From: Phoronis australis
Taxonomy: Eukaryota; Phoronida; Phoronidae
Length of the DNA stretch: 64,000 bases
Reading direction: 5' to 3'
Assembly (NCBI GenBank): GCA_002633005.1
Contig: NMRA01000039.1
Span: 950,552 to 1,014,551, forward strand
Below, one piece after another: positions 35,101 to 46,037 of the stretch; position 1 is the stretch's first letter, and every line of letters starts with the position of its first letter. The notes under the pieces were generated by a model. It saw nothing but the letters and a program-made list of their open reading frames with translations, was not told the DNA's origin and did no database searches. The translations under genes and the position numbers were made by a program.

Positions 35101-38100
35101 AGATGAAAAACCGCTTTCACCCCCAATCTGGTCGTCGCTTCTTTCGTTTAACCACCTGTCAGAGGCAATATCGCAAAAGGCCGCTAAAATACTGTCACCC
35201 ACACTAGATTATATCTGAAAAGACAAAATACCCACCGAAATGATATCTGTGGACATAATACCGACCTTAAACAGTGCTTACGAGGACAGAATACCCACCG
35301 AAGTTAGTAGCACATACCTTCTAACCCTCCAATGTATGAGACCCTCCCCAGTTGGACTCTCATATGGGTCCTCACCCCTAGCTGAGTCTTTCCTCTAAAG
35401 TGGAGACCAGTCCTACTGTTTATAAGCATGTTATTCTGTTTATGATGCTTTGACTTACTTTACTGCTATCTCTGAATATCAGTATTAATGTATATCTGTG
35501 TCTTTACGTCCTGTTTATTACTACTGTGAATTCCCACTGAGGTTATTAGTGTCACTGAATCATGCCAAGAATTGTACGATGACACTTGGCTTACCTCAAA
35601 ATCCAACTGCTGCCTGGTGGTTTGGTAATTGGCCCAATTAACTTGCACACCCCGGCCAGCAGCATAATGAGGAACATATTACTGCTACATTCAACAAACG
35701 TTTTAGGTTGTAAAAGTCGCATTTCTTGTTTAATTTTCAAAATTCAAAAACCTGATCGCTTGTGCTTTTCGCGAACTATTCAAATATGCTGTTTATAAAC
35801 TTTCAAAATGAAATTTCCAAAACACTATTGTCGCCCCCAATGTGTTTATGATGGTCTCATTATCTAGAGAACAATAACATCAGCAGCCTGAGGTGATTTA
35901 ATCAACCACAACAGTGTGGTGTCTTTCATCTAAACCGACAGATTCTGAGGTGTGTAAACTTGTCGAGTTGCCCAATCTCAACCAGTTAGAGTGTCAAAGT
36001 AGGATTCCATTCATGATGTGGTTGGGGAGTGCAAATAACTGTAATAATAAAAGACAACTAAGTCTGACACATATTCTCGTGTCTCGATAGCAGTTGCAGT
36101 AGTTGTTATTTTCTTATTTAATAATGCATAAACATAAACAGTACTTTTAACAATACTAATAATGTGGTAAAAAAATTCAGTTTGGGAAAGTAGTTTGCTC
36201 AAGGCTGGAGCTTGTACCAAATTTTAGAGATAAGCTATTTGACCATCCCAAATTCAAGAATCCAGATCAACAACATACAATCATTCACCTTGATGTTACA
36301 CCTTATCTGGACACTTGAAAATGTTGCATCGGCGATTGTTCGACGATTTGAAGAACTGAAAAGTATGCTATTTGACTTTGGTTAACACAAAACACAGTGT
36401 GCGATGTTTGAGAAATATGATGAGCGACAAAACTGCTTATGTCCCAATCTCCAGAATCAAGAACATTCAATTTCCCTTTGAATTTTGGTGTCCCAAAATT
36501 TAGAGACTGCTCCCCAAACTGGAGAATTTTTATTGTAGTTAGCAGTCATAGTTCACAGTTGAGTTAGTAATTCTACATTCAGGTCCCTTCTATTTGTTTA
36601 TTTTTGTGGTGTTTGTAAGTATCAAGCTGTCACATTACTCTCAAGTCTCAACAGGAGAAGTTTTGTTTAAATAGGAGAATGTTTTGTTTACACTGCTTAA
36701 TTTCCTCATGGACTAACATAACTTAACATTACAAATGTACACGGCTCATTGTCAAGCAGTTCCCTGTATTTGTCTAGTTACCTCCCCTGTCCCGCATCGC
36801 TGTAGTTACCTCCCTTGTTATTGTTTAAATAAGTCAAGTCTGATTTGTCTCCCATGTCAGTTGTAAATTTGACCTAGTTTTAACAAAGATTTGTTGTGAT
36901 TAAAATAACAAAAAATTTCCCATATAAATTGTGTTTTTATGCTGTTTTTATTTCTACCTGATATTGTTTTACCCAACGCATGCCAATTTTGAAACATTTG
37001 ATGTTTTAATAGCGTTCTGAAGTTATGTGTTATTCATCTGTGTAACACCAGTTCAGTTTAATGTTTTGGGTCACTCATATAGTGAGATTGCCACGTAGTC
37101 GTTACTCTGGTTTCTCTTCAATCCACGCATAAATCTTTCGCCTTTTACTAAAGATTTCCGTGGAGAGGAACATTATAATGAGTCTATAGACTATTTTTCG
37201 AGCCCTCGCAAGAGGGCAATAACGACAAAGTGCAATGATAAGCTAAACAAAATAGGCCAGCTTTGAACGGAGTACTCCCGGTACACACATTCTTGTAGGA
37301 ACTGGCGTAACAGCTAAGAGGAGGTTTTGTTTTACAAAATAGACAGCACATGTGAGAACATTTTGATGATTGTAACTTACCTTCTATCATCTTGCTGAGA
37401 TAAAGTGTCGATATAGCCCCATCTTCATTGTTGTAACACACAGTTGTGTATATGTTCTCCAGTGGCAACTATGGAAGGTAAGTAAATGCTTAACACCAAT
37501 TCCTGGTTACACACAAGTGGGTAACTGGGTATTGCACTTGTCTTCCATTTGTGTCCTAAATTGGTGAGATATATATTACTGCACAGTTGATCATTGTTGA
37601 AAGCATTGATTGAAAAGGTCTGGCCCCAAGTTGCCCGAACACTCATTTTGTCAACATTGTCTTTAGCTGCAGTTTTTTACTGCTAACATTGTGGTTAAAG
37701 TACATGAATATAGGATGGGTGGAATCACACTTTGCTATTTCAAGTTCACTTCAAGGACTATTCCTCACTGGATGAAAATGTTTTTTGCAGTCAGCGTTTC
37801 GTGAGCTTTCTCTCAAAATTTTTTATAAGGTAAACAAACAACAGCCTTACACAGTGTGTGTACCCTTCAAATGAACTCAATAATACCACAAAGATATGGT
37901 TTAATTAAAAGAAATGAACTTAAACTTAACAATATTTAGTAATATTTTCTTAAATGAGAAATTTGATATCAATTTTTTTTTTCATCTTTTCTTGATTTTT
38001 TCTCCTCATTGTTCAGCGTGTCAGAGTTGGCAGTTCCAAGTTCGTTGTTAAGTCAGGATTTGAAATTGTTAATTGAATTAGTTCTTTACAATTCTCAGTG

Positions 38101-40690
38101 ACGCCATTATGTTTGGTTGTTTGCTTTCTGCAGCAAGAATTAGTCTGTCTAGCCATGCAATTAGACTATGGAAATTTTCCATAGAAAATTAAGAGACAAG
38201 GCACATTACATGTTTATCCATAATTGCTCATAAATGTCACGACAGACAGTCAGTCTAAGTTGAGTGTATGGTGATGCAACATCCACTCATTATCCAAGTT
38301 TGATACAGATTTTGTTGGAGGTGCTCTGTTTGTTCTCGCTCACATAACCATAACACAGCTACCTAAAGTTCTCCAATTTGAGACAGTCTCTAAAATTTGG
38401 AACTCCAAAATTCAAGTGAATTTTATTGATACTGTAGATAGGGACATGAGGGATTTTGGCATTTATCGTATTTTGCAAATATCAGGCTCTGCATTTTTAC
38501 AACAGAATCTGAAAATGAGCTTGGCCGTTTATAAAATCGTTGGAAATAGCCGCCCCCATCAAGTGTGTAACGCCGAGGTGAGCGATGATTTGACGTTAAT
38601 TGTAATTTTTGAATTTGAGACAGACAGTATTGCCTATTTCTAAAATTTGGCACAATCTTCTCTATTCCCAAACTGGAGAATGTTTTGGGGCAAAGATGTT
38701 CCAGTGCCCAAGACCTCTTGGAATCACTAATATAGGGTGCTGACTCTTAAATTATAGATTTTTGAGACAGAATAGCAAAAATTCTTGTCAGACAAATCAT
38801 TTGAACATTGTCCGTTCACCTCTTAACACATCCATTGGAATATTTCATGTTGCTGTAAACATGAGGTGAAAGGATGACCTTGTCATGTTTGCAAAATAGT
38901 GTTTCACATAGGATAGGGTAAAGTATCGTACTCTTTAAGTCCCGTCCACACAAAGCCTATCCTAGAACAAATTACACTAGTGCTACTTGCCCCAGTTTTA
39001 AGTGGAGCCTCTACTCACACATACCAGATAACTAGGGTTATGCGGAAGTTGTCACTCTGTGTATGACAGTGAATACTGCCTTGCCCCAGGTTTGCAGCCA
39101 CATGGAGATTTGAAGTGGCACAAGTTACCCTACCTTGATAAGGTGGAGTAAGTTGTCACAAGTGGGGCAGCTAATTTAAATAGCGCCCACACAGCAGTCA
39201 AACCTAGTGACAACTCGTTCCAGGAATAACTTGTTCTAGGGTAAGTCTGTGTGTGGACGACACTTTATATTGGGTAAAGTAACTTAAGTAGTGTTAATTG
39301 GATCACATTTGCAGGACACATTTCATTAAACTCACACCGGGGGACGAGGAGAATGCCTGGTTTCTTACTTTGTTTCACATACAATTCAACTACAAAGTGT
39401 GTATACAGTATATGCGCACACCCAGGAGGGCTTGGGGAGCTCCATATGGCGAAGTGGGCAAAAAGGTGGTTTGCCTCAGAGAAACAAAAACTCCAAAAAG
39501 TAGAAAATGAGACATAAATGCATGAAAAAGGCAGGAACTACAAAAATTCGGCGAATGCACAATTGATAGCTCTGAGCGTACCCCATGAATCTTAGTAAAA
39601 AGTCCACGTTCTCAAAAACTCTAACCCCCATTTTTAGGCTGGGTGCACGCATGCGGTACTGTGTTTATTTGCCACAACCTATCTGGAAAATATATAACGT
39701 AATTCATTTACTTTTTTGTGAAATAAATAGAGAATTACTCTATTTTTGTTCCAGGTGAGTCAGTTGAGCTATAGGGGAGAAGGTGGGTGTCCCTATGTTC
39801 ATTATGACGCTGTGCATTTGACTAGGGCTCTAGAGGAGGCTGGCATTGAGGCATCGGCGATTCAACACATTGTGAAACTGCAGATTGCTAACAACATTCA
39901 TGAGGCATGCTCGAGTCATTTTGATTTCATCAAGCGCAGAATGCAGAAGAACGATGGTTTATCCGAAACTCTTGGTGTGAAACCGGAATTAAATAAAAAT
40001 GAGGGGATAAATGAGTTGAAAGTGCAGCCCGTTTCAACGGGTTGGAGTGGAGCAGTTAAAAGGAAATGTGATGTTTTGGAGAGTAGTCCAGAGGAGTCAA
40101 CAACTGCACTGAACCAGGTCTCTGAAGAACAGTCAGTGCAAGAACACGTGAAGTTTACCTCTCAGGAATCATCGTTCATGGATACTTTGACTTTGAGACT
40201 AGATCTCGGTATTCCACCACTCACGGTTCTCTCGGAGGAATCGATCAGTGGACTTGTTGAGGAGCAAAATGTGGACTTGAAACAAACTGATGGTGAGGTT
40301 AGTGCTGTTCATCTGAATGAATATTGCTGTAGCTCTGACGACATTCACAACAGTGTAGACAGTGGATTCTGTACCCAGAGTATTTGCTCTCTTCCAGAGA
40401 ATAACTCTACAGAGAACTCGAGTTCACAGCTATGTCCCACCACTGGCGACATCCATGAACATATTTTGGAGACCTCTATTGGGGACATAGAGAAATCATT
40501 TCCCTCTTTTACTGAGGAAAATTGTTCAAAGAATGATGCGCCAATTAAAAAGGCTATGTGTTTGGTAGATTGTACTGATGGTGGAGTTAAGACAGAAAAA
40601 ATGTTGCCTAGTTTTGAAATTGTGAAGCCTATAGACTTTTTCATTCATTTGCGTGAAATCTATGGTGATAAAATATCACCTGTCACTTAG
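29110..40690 (+). CDS. PRIM2: DNA primase large subunit with extended C-terminal tail
   Basis: Exons: (29110 or earlier)-29324, 30276-30604, 31166-31320, 31560-31724, 34208-34423, 39755-40690, all phase-consistent; 671 residues if translation starts at ATG 29110. PRIM2 forms the primase heterodimer inside the DNA polymerase alpha-primase complex and helps make the RNA primer in the nucleus. Recognition: an N-terminal LYLNPPNGNISL motif, ISHFTIR, and the C-terminal Fe-S domain with FPLCMTTLHRAL, YTYNIRHLYGLEG, GHSCCAIQ, GGCPYVHYD and IHEACSSHF. Cysteines 269, 356 (or 357), 372 and 412 match the four cluster ligands, with the last spacing (40) identical to the human protein. Residues from about 432 to 671 form an acidic, Ser-rich, probably disordered tail not typical of the family. 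The frame stays open upstream of 29110 to a stop at 29053, so an upstream coding exon joined near 29057 is possible; ATG 29110 is the first in-frame ATG. Confidence 0.92.
32410..32475. repeat. GT/GCGT microsatellite
   Basis: A run of GT dinucleotides with GCGTGT variants in the PRIM2 intron between exons 31560-31724 and 34208-34423. The minus-strand His/Thr frame across it is an artefact. Confidence 0.95.
35560..36017. repeat. Dispersed repeat of about 440 bp, copy 2
   Basis: Same orientation and order of conserved blocks as 10415-10856, with roughly one base in six changed or shifted by small indels. The segment 35595-35639, read on the minus strand, keeps an open frame ending in a GTAAGC donor-like sequence, as in copy 1. 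It lies in the 5.3-kb PRIM2 intron 34424-39754. Confidence 0.75.
36213..36535. mobile_element. MITE, family D copy
   Basis: Reads CCAAATTTTAGAGATAAGC at the left and CCCCAAACTGGAGAATTTT at the right, the reverse orientation of the copy at 23521. Closest to the copy at 42866-43155, with which it shares CACAATGTGCGAT-like and TTGCATCGGCGATTG-like blocks. It lies in the PRIM2 intron. Confidence 0.6.
38372..38690. mobile_element. MITE, family D copy
   Basis: Starts CTCCAATTTGAGACAGTCTC and ends CCCAAACTGGAGAATGTT, so its ends are short inverted repeats (CTCCAATTTG / CAAACTGGAG). Same orientation as the copy at 23521. It lies in the PRIM2 intron. Short open frames inside it are not genes. Confidence 0.65.
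38939..39263. mobile_element. MITE with 33-bp terminal inverted repeats (GTCCCGTCCACACA)
   Basis: Left end GTCCCGTCCACACAAAGCCT then ATCCTAGAACAA; right end TTGTTCTAGGGTAAGTCTGT then GTGTGGACGACAC. The arms match over about 33 bp with a few changes. Total length is 325 bp, no coding capacity. Located in the PRIM2 intron before the last exon. Confidence 0.8.
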
Positions 40691-41287
40691 TGGTGGTTTG
40701 AGGATTGTGCGCAAACTTTACTGCTGGCTGTGATATATTCTGAATTTTACACTGTAATCACAAAAGCTAATGAATTTTGATCTCAATTTAACCACTGTGG
40801 GAATAGGAAATTGTGCACCTGATAGAAGAAACGAAATGAAGGTATGGGGAATGTATTTTTCAGTATTCTCAGAAACTTTTTTTTCTTGTGATGTATTTTA
40901 ATTATTGGCAATATAGCATTTGAACCAATAATGGTCAATTTTAGTGTTGTTAGATTTTTTTAAATGTTCGTAAAATGACGATATCGAGTAATGAAGAATG
41001 GTTTAAAGAAAGATTGAATTATACAAGTTTTAGTTCTGTGATGTTTTTATCATTATGCAGAATTTTCTGCACACAACTTTTATTTCATGGTTTTGCAATT
41101 TTGATACAACTTTGAGGACATGACTTGTATTTGTGCTTTAACTGAAGGATGAAAGATGTAATCTGAATATAATCAACCCCGGTTATATCTGGAATATTTA
41201 TGCCCTGTTCTTTATCTGAAACCAGGAACTTAAAAAATGGGTGTGGTTTTGAGAAACTCATGTCAATGCTGGAACATAGTTTTATGT

Positions 41288-41541
41288 ACAGTACAAGCCA
41301 AAAGTATTCAAAATGACCAACAATTCTTTATCATGACGGCTCCATGGAAGCCGAGTTCATCGCCAGAATTATCTTCTCTCGTAACTGAGAATGAAAAGGA
41401 ATTGACAGAATAAGATGCCTAAATCATTCTTTAATTAGAATTTTGCTACCATAATTAGTAATTACCAAAAATTTTTGCTGTTAACAGAATTAGCTGTCAT
41501 GACAGGGAAGCTGTATTTATTATGAATACTTTTGTTTTGCA
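41288..41541. mobile_element. MITE, family A copy 2
   Basis: Left end TACAGTACAAGCCAAAAGTA and right end GAATACTTTTGTTTTGCACC correspond to the inverted ends of the copy at 474-750. Internal landmarks CATGACGGCT, AACTGAGAATGAAAAGG and AGAATTTTGCT are kept. The right end runs straight into a minisatellite. Confidence 0.7.
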
Positions 41542-41656
41542 CCGTATCTGTGGTGTCTTGCACCGTATCTGTGGTGTCTTGCACTGTATCTGTGGTGTCT
41601 TGCACCGTATCATGGTGTCTTGCACTGTATCTGTGGTGTCTTGTACTGTATCGTGG
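41535..41656. repeat. 21-bp minisatellite
   Basis: About six units of TTGCACCGTATCTGTGGTGTC with C/T changes; one unit has a short deletion. The first block (TTGCACCGTA) matches the right terminal repeat of the adjoining MITE (TTGTACTGTA in copy 1), and the last unit still has TTGTACTGTA. Confidence 0.9.
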
Positions 41657-42865
41657 ATCACAATTGTTGGAATCATTGAAGTGTATTGGTTGACAGATAT
41701 ACTAAAGCATACAAAACTGAATGCTATGTTCATTCACTGATATAATATGTACCACACTTTCCTCTTGCAACATCTTTTGAAAATTTTATTCACAATAAAA
41801 CATTCTTTTTGGATCTTTTTCACAAGTGCCTGTAGGTGTTTTAGTCAGGTAGGTACAGAAAATGTATGAGAAACTTCTGCCTTTGCCAGGAGAATACAAA
41901 AGTTATATTTCGGTAATTTTGAACAAAAATAAATGCCAAACTCGGTATTCCTTCATTTAGAAACACTTTCAAAATTGTTAATGCCTACAATTTCTCAAGT
42001 CGTTGTCTAAAGGTAGTTATAGTACAGCTCTTAATAAAGTATAAAACATTTATTTGGTGCTACTAATCTTTCAAGAAAAATGAAATTTCATTTATTCACC
42101 ATATTGTATTTTAAATTGTTCCGTATACATTCAATTTGCACAAAGTAGAATCGACACTGGTAGCTACCTCCCGAAATACCACACTGCCACTCTGCTTCAC
42201 ATGCATTTTCCCACAATGCTGTGCTCTGCTGCCATGATCATCACTAGTTTACATTGAAATTATTTCATTATTCTGATACCAGTAAAGTTTGATTATTGCT
42301 CCCCTTCCGAGTGCATCGAAATGCCGACACTAAAAAATTTAACAGGCTGGGTGAGGCGTGATGTTTCGCTCTTGGTTCAGAAGTATGTTTTCGAAAACGG
42401 GGTAAATCACTCTCTGTGAAAGAGCTGAATTCAGAACGTGACTATTGAACAGTGCCTTCATTATTACTGTTTGTACTAAGTCAGTCTGTTTATGTATGAA
42501 CAATTTATTAGTAAAATATAGTGCATGCAAGTCACATATTAACAAATTTTGTCCTGGTTAGTATTATAGTAAATAAATCAATCTGTCATAATAATAATAG
42601 TAACAACAACAAGTTCTATAATTTCAATATTATGCACATGTGTTATTAGAAACATCACAAAATCATACCACTTTCCAATCCTGCAAGAAACAAGATTAGA
42701 ATTGTAATTTCATTGCACAGTTTGATGGCAAAATAAATATACAACCTCGTGATCTATTGCAATGCAGAAAACTGCACATCCCTTGAGAATTTAGCAACCA
42801 AATAATCATTTAAAGGTGCAATTTAAGAACAAGCAATACAGTAATTTTATTAGTGAACATTTTTC

Positions 42866-43155
42866 ATTTTGGGACTGATTTTAGAGATAGGCAATAATGG
42901 CCTACCAAGTTCCGAAAATCGACAAACAACAGTTCACCTCAATGTTGCAAATGGACAAGTTGCATCGTTGACCGCTTTTCAACAATTTTATGGGCTGTCC
43001 AGTTTCATTTTCAGATTCAATACATAAAACACAATGTGCGATATTTAAGAAATATGGCGAATGGCAAAATGATAAATCGCTGATCATGAAAATTCCAATT
43101 TTGGTTTGAATTTCAGCGTCCCAAATTTTATAAACTATCCGGAACAATTACTGTA
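42866..43155. mobile_element. MITE, family D copy
   Basis: Contains TTTTAGAGATAGGCAATAAT, CACAATGTGCGATATTTAAG and CGTCCCAAATTTTATAAACT, in the same order as the copy at 36213-36535. Located between PRIM2 and the tamalin-like gene. Confidence 0.6.
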
Positions 43156-46037
43156 GACTCTCAACTGCAACTGTAGACTCTTGCATACGAACTTGCACTA
43201 GAAATTGTTTTTTGTAGATACGCTCTGTGAATTTTACAACAGTTTTTATGACTTAATGCTCATGAAATAAATATTGTTGCGACAGATGTCTGCGCAAACT
43301 TATAGGTATTCACACAATGTCAAGGGAATATACGAATAATTAGCTTACAAATTAACAGAAGATGTATGGCACCTACAATAAGCTTGTCTGGACTATTTCG
43401 ACGGGTATTGTCGTAAAACAAATCATTTGCAAATTCATCAAATAGTAAACTGAATACCCGATATAACATTTTTATAATGACAAAGTTACTATGAAGTGCC
43501 ATATGCTGGTAGTTATACGCCATGAAAAATCAACCATTTTGAGTAAACAGAAGCATAATGCAAGAAAAACACCCAGTCAATGCTCTAACAATCTATTTCA
43601 TTTAAGGTACCGTTAGATTTTCAACATTCGAACAAAATAATTGCCAGTTCATTTTAATATTTAGTTCTTTTTCGAAGGCTTATTTCCTTATTTGCCAATG
43701 ATTCAAATTTGAGTTCCCAGAGACAGTCACTCAAGCAAACCACCTTTCTTCAGTTCATCTCAAAATACAAAAAGTAACATTTGGCAGTAACTCCACCTGG
43801 TGTTCAAGATGGCAAGCTAATGAACTGTGGCATTTTGGTGGGTAAACGCCCTATACAACGGTACACTCAATGCATCCAGGTGTACAGAAAAAATTCTTTA
43901 GTTAGGGACAAAAAATAGTGGTTCACATCACTATGGCTTTTTAAACGTTGAAAAGTTCTCGTGTCAACAGTAAAGTACAAACTTTTTGGGGAGTTTATAG
44001 ACCCGCGTTCCGTCCAAGGAGCGAACTTACGATTTTGGCCACTTGCCACTATCAAATTGGTCTCAAGTAGTTCCTTACTAATAGAAGATATTAATTAATT
44101 TATTGGTCTTAAAAGAACTAACAGTTCGTTATTCCTTAAGACCATTCAAGGCATATAAAATAACATGCCTTGACAAGCCAACTCAGTATTGCTTAGTGGT
44201 CTGCTCTTTTGAAGTCCTGACATCACCTCCATTTTGATTAAGGAACAATTCGCGGAGACTAATTATAAAACGATAAGTGGTCTAAATCATGAAGTTGTTG
44301 GAAGGTGGGTTAACAGCAGCTTTAAATGTTGATGACTCAGAAATTTTAACAAATAAAATTTCAAATATTCACCTTATAGAATCTTAAATCGAAGACTTTT
44401 TACAATAATTCGAGAAGATTTTGTAAATAATACTTAGTAATATCCCATTATAAAAAGCTTAAGGTTACGGAGGACTATATGGATAAGTCTTAGTATTTAG
44501 CAAAGTATTTACAAAACTATTTAGCTCAGTGACGTAAGTATATATTTTATGAAACCAGAAAGCCTATAGACTTTGACTTCTAACATTTTACCAATCAGCC
44601 GTTGATTGGGTTACGTGAACGTGTTTTTTAGCACAAAAAAGGTTCATCAATGTCAAAATAATGACATGACCAAATTTCATTCGATATTAATGTTCAAGAT
44701 GAATTTTTTTCGTTTTATGCAACTTTTGAGTTTTCATGAAAATCGCAGAAGTTCTACTTTTAATAGCATCTCATGCAAAAATGGAACATTTTAAAAACAA
44801 TTCTGAGCAGCGTTTGAAGTACTGAGTGCATGAAGCATTAACTTGTTCTAAAGTAGGTCAAATTTGGACATTTATCAAAGGGTCTTACATAACCTCAACT
44901 TTTTTGACAAGCAGGGCACTCAGCTCTACTGAATATGTGTCTAACCCATCTTGAGATCCAAAATGAAGTCTATTTCATTTTAAGTTTGGGCTTTTCAAAA
45001 AGCTCTTTTGTTCAAATTCATAGGCAAGGACAGGTTATTTTTTCGAAAGGCAGGACAGAAAAAGGCAGTTCTTTCTAATTTAGTTAGTTCAGATTATATG
45101 TATCACACTGCAGAGACCTGCATAAACAAACAGGTTCAGGTCGAAGACCCAAACACCTGGAGGAGTATAATTTCCAAAAAGACACCATCACATTGTTATC
45201 CTTTCATCAAAACAAATTGCAGACACTTCTGGTTGGTATTTTATCTAACAGCCATACTATTATATGTTACTTTTCCTCATCTTATGCAAGGAATAGTGGT
45301 CTAATATGGTAGTTGGTATCTTATCCTGCTTTTCCTTACATAAGACACAAGTCTATGAATCTAAGTATAAATGCCAGTCTGAATCGGTGTCAAATAACCA
45401 GTTCTTCCCAAGCTGAGCAACGAGAAAGATTCTGAGAAAGGTTAAAGCTGCAGTAAATTTTATACAAGTCATTGGAATAATTAAATGCGAGCGAGAAGTC
45501 CTTGAAAATTATTATAGCACCGAGGTGTATTGAGGCTTTAAACAATTTGTATCCATAACTAGAGCACCAATGAAAGGAGAAAAGTCTGAAATTTGCACTC
45601 ATTTTGTCTGTTAGCGGCAGTGCATGATCACTCAATAACAGACTGCTGTCTTTGCAAAGAGAATTTCAATGTATGGTCTGCAGCAAACTTATCACAGTGG
45701 CTAAACTTTATACACTCTCCTTAATGTGTGAGCAACATTCTCTTGAGTAATTGCATTGCCGTGCACTGACTTTGAGGCTAAGAAATTTCCAGGAGGAATA
45801 TAAACATGACACAAGCAGACCATTTAGATGAATCAATTTCTCTGTTTGTAAATGGTATTCTATGTTCCTCACGCAAGAAACCTATAGGTAACTAAAGTCA
45901 CTTATCTAGTTACAAATAGGCTTCATAGAAGTTAGTGAGGTGCATATTGTGTGACCAACAGAGGGGACGCTCAGAAGCAAGCTAGAGTACCACAGCATGG
46001 TAGCCAGCATGCATACAACATGGGACCTTCGACCTTA

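Larger units (their letters stand above)
40691..46037. other. Spacer between the convergent PRIM2 and tamalin-like genes
   Basis: No gene recognised. It holds a family A MITE (from 41288), the minisatellite at 41535-41656 and a family D MITE (42866-43155). A repeat at about 44700-44810 recurs at 63290-63390 (shared TGCAACTTTTGA and CTCATGCAAAA). AATAAA near 41794 is a possible PRIM2 polyadenylation signal, but it is far from the stop codon. The 98-codon open frame at 45008-45304 has no recognisable family. Confidence 0.5.
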
